Shown: positions 63,230-64,000 of the stretch, in pieces
Numbering within the stretch: the first letter of the stretch is position 1
How the letters are laid out: every line of letters starts with the position of its first letter
DNA from: Bacillus sp. T33-2
Lineage (GTDB): Bacteria > Bacillota > Bacilli > Bacillales > Cytobacillaceae
NCBI RefSeq assembly: GCF_002860205.1
Contig: NZ_PGVB01000048.1
Span: 1-64,000, forward strand
Reading direction: 5' to 3'
DNA length: 64,000 nt
The notes under the pieces: generated by a model
The model's input: only the letters and a program-made list of their open reading frames with translations
The model's database searches: none
Told to the model about the DNA's origin: nothing
Made by a program: the position numbers and the translations under genes

Positions 63230-63945
63230 GATTGTTTGAATCAGAATTTTGCTTGTTTTGCCATGCAGAGCTTGAACCGGAAACCACTTGGCATAGCCTG
63301 TTCTGGAAGGTTGAAGAGGAATCGGTCTGTCCTGCATGCCGTGGAAAAATGATTAAAATCGAAGGTGAAACATGCCAAATTTGCAGCCGCCCTTTTAACA
63401 CGGTTGATGTTTCATACCAGGACGGTGAGGTTTGTCTTGACTGTCGCCGCTGGGAGGAGGACCCCGACTGGTCGGGTTGCCTTAGCCAAAATATTTCCTT
63501 ATATGTTTACAACGATTTTTTAAAAGAAATCATTGCCAGGTATAAGTTCCGGGGAGATTACATCTTGGCCAGAGGTTTCTCAGGGGATATAAAAAAAGTT
63601 TTATCCAAGTTCAGTATTGATTTCCTCGTGCCTATCCCGCTAAGTTCAGAGCGCCAATACGAAAGGGGCTTTAACCAGGCAGAAGCATTGATCCTCGAAG
63701 CAGGAATTCAGCCCGCACATCTCCTCACCAGACTCCACACTGAAAAACAGTCGAAAAAATCCCGGAGTGAACGGATACACCTTCCGCAAGTTTTTCAAAT
63801 TGGTAAAGATGCAGCTGCAGTAGCAGGTAAAATAGTGCTGCTTATTGATGATATCTATACAACAGGTTCAACGCTAAGACATGCGGCAAAGGTTTTAAAA
63901 GACGCAGGTGCTACGAAGATTTTGTCATTAACGCTAGCGAGGTAA
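63226..63945 (+). CDS. comFC: Competence protein ComFC (phosphoribosyltransferase fold)
   Basis: Predicted 239-residue protein of the ComF/GntX family, needed for transformation. An N-terminal double zinc finger (CLFC, CPAC, CQIC, CLDC) is followed by a PRTase domain with IKFRGDY-like RYKFRGDY, RGFNQAE and the PRPP loop LLIDDIYTTGSTL (about 205-217). The reading frame starts within the comFA stop (ATGA), so translation is coupled. The gene is complete, 55 bp before the window end. Confidence 0.95.
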   Translation: MRLFESEFCLFCHAELEPETTWHSLFWKVEEESVCPACRGKMIKIEGETCQICSRPFNTVDVSYQDGEVCLDCRRWEEDPDWSGCLSQNISLYVYNDFLKEIIARYKFRGDYILARGFSGDIKKVLSKFSIDFLVPIPLSSERQYERGFNQAEALILEAGIQPAHLLTRLHTEKQSKKSRSERIHLPQVFQIGKDAAAVAGKIVLLIDDIYTTGSTLRHAAKVLKDAGATKILSLTLAR

Positions 63946-64000
63946 AATGTGAAATAGCGGTTGCGCGAGTTATCGTATTATTACCAGCAAAGACAAAGCA

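Overview
The window reads as the chromosome of a low-GC Gram-positive spore former of the family Bacillaceae. The right end carries a core Bacillus block (yvyE, degS, degU, an Sda-like sporulation inhibitor, degV, comFA, comFC) beside tagO. In Bacillus subtilis the same corner of the genome holds tagO, the teichoic/teichuronic acid genes, gtaB, an LCP (LytR-type) gene and autolysins, so this is the equivalent cell-envelope island with very different accessory content. Base composition is AT-rich in the polysaccharide part and visibly richer in GC from degS onward.

Layout. 1-56: the 3' tip of what looks like a group II intron. 164-15521: a bank of secreted proteins built on choline-binding-type (CW_binding_1) repeats: two LytD-like glucosaminidases, a repeat-only surface protein, a subtilase and an M14 zinc peptidase, interspersed with an LCP ligase and an acyltransferase. 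15610-21761: a minus-strand cluster of unknown product (GT2, SDR, TIM-barrel sugar isomerase, second GT2, FAD oxidoreductase, polytopic membrane protein). 22067-25594: a licA-licB-licC type operon for choline uptake and activation to CDP-choline, with LicA fused to a winged-helix and a second nucleotidyltransferase domain. 25837-47778: galU, rhamnosyltransferase-like GT2 enzymes, a Wzx-type flippase, a 1733-residue glucosaminidase with eleven PA14 domains, an NDP-sugar epimerase operon, a GtrA / GtrB / GT-C glycosylation trio, a second LCP ligase, a second acyltransferase and a Wzy-like polymerase. 48107-51447: rmlACBD for dTDP-L-rhamnose. 51553-52929: a complete ISL3-family insertion sequence with an 8-bp target duplication. 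53321-55652: two tandem TagO-type initiating transferases. 55687-63945: the yvyE-degSU-comF core.

How it fits together (inference). TagO paralogues start a lipid-linked polymer, RmlABCD and GalU supply activated sugars, the GT2 enzymes assemble a rhamnose-containing repeat, the Wzx/Wzy-like pair exports and polymerises it, and LCP proteins attach it to peptidoglycan. LicABC would supply CDP-choline to decorate that polymer with phosphocholine, and the adjacent repeat proteins would dock on the choline. This is the pneumococcal choline logic in a Bacillus-type chromosome, and it is the most notable thing here. The missing piece is a LicD phosphocholine transferase, which is not in the window. 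SigD-like promoters in front of one glucosaminidase, the subtilase and the SH3/C39 protein suggest that part of the set is co-regulated with motility and autolysis.
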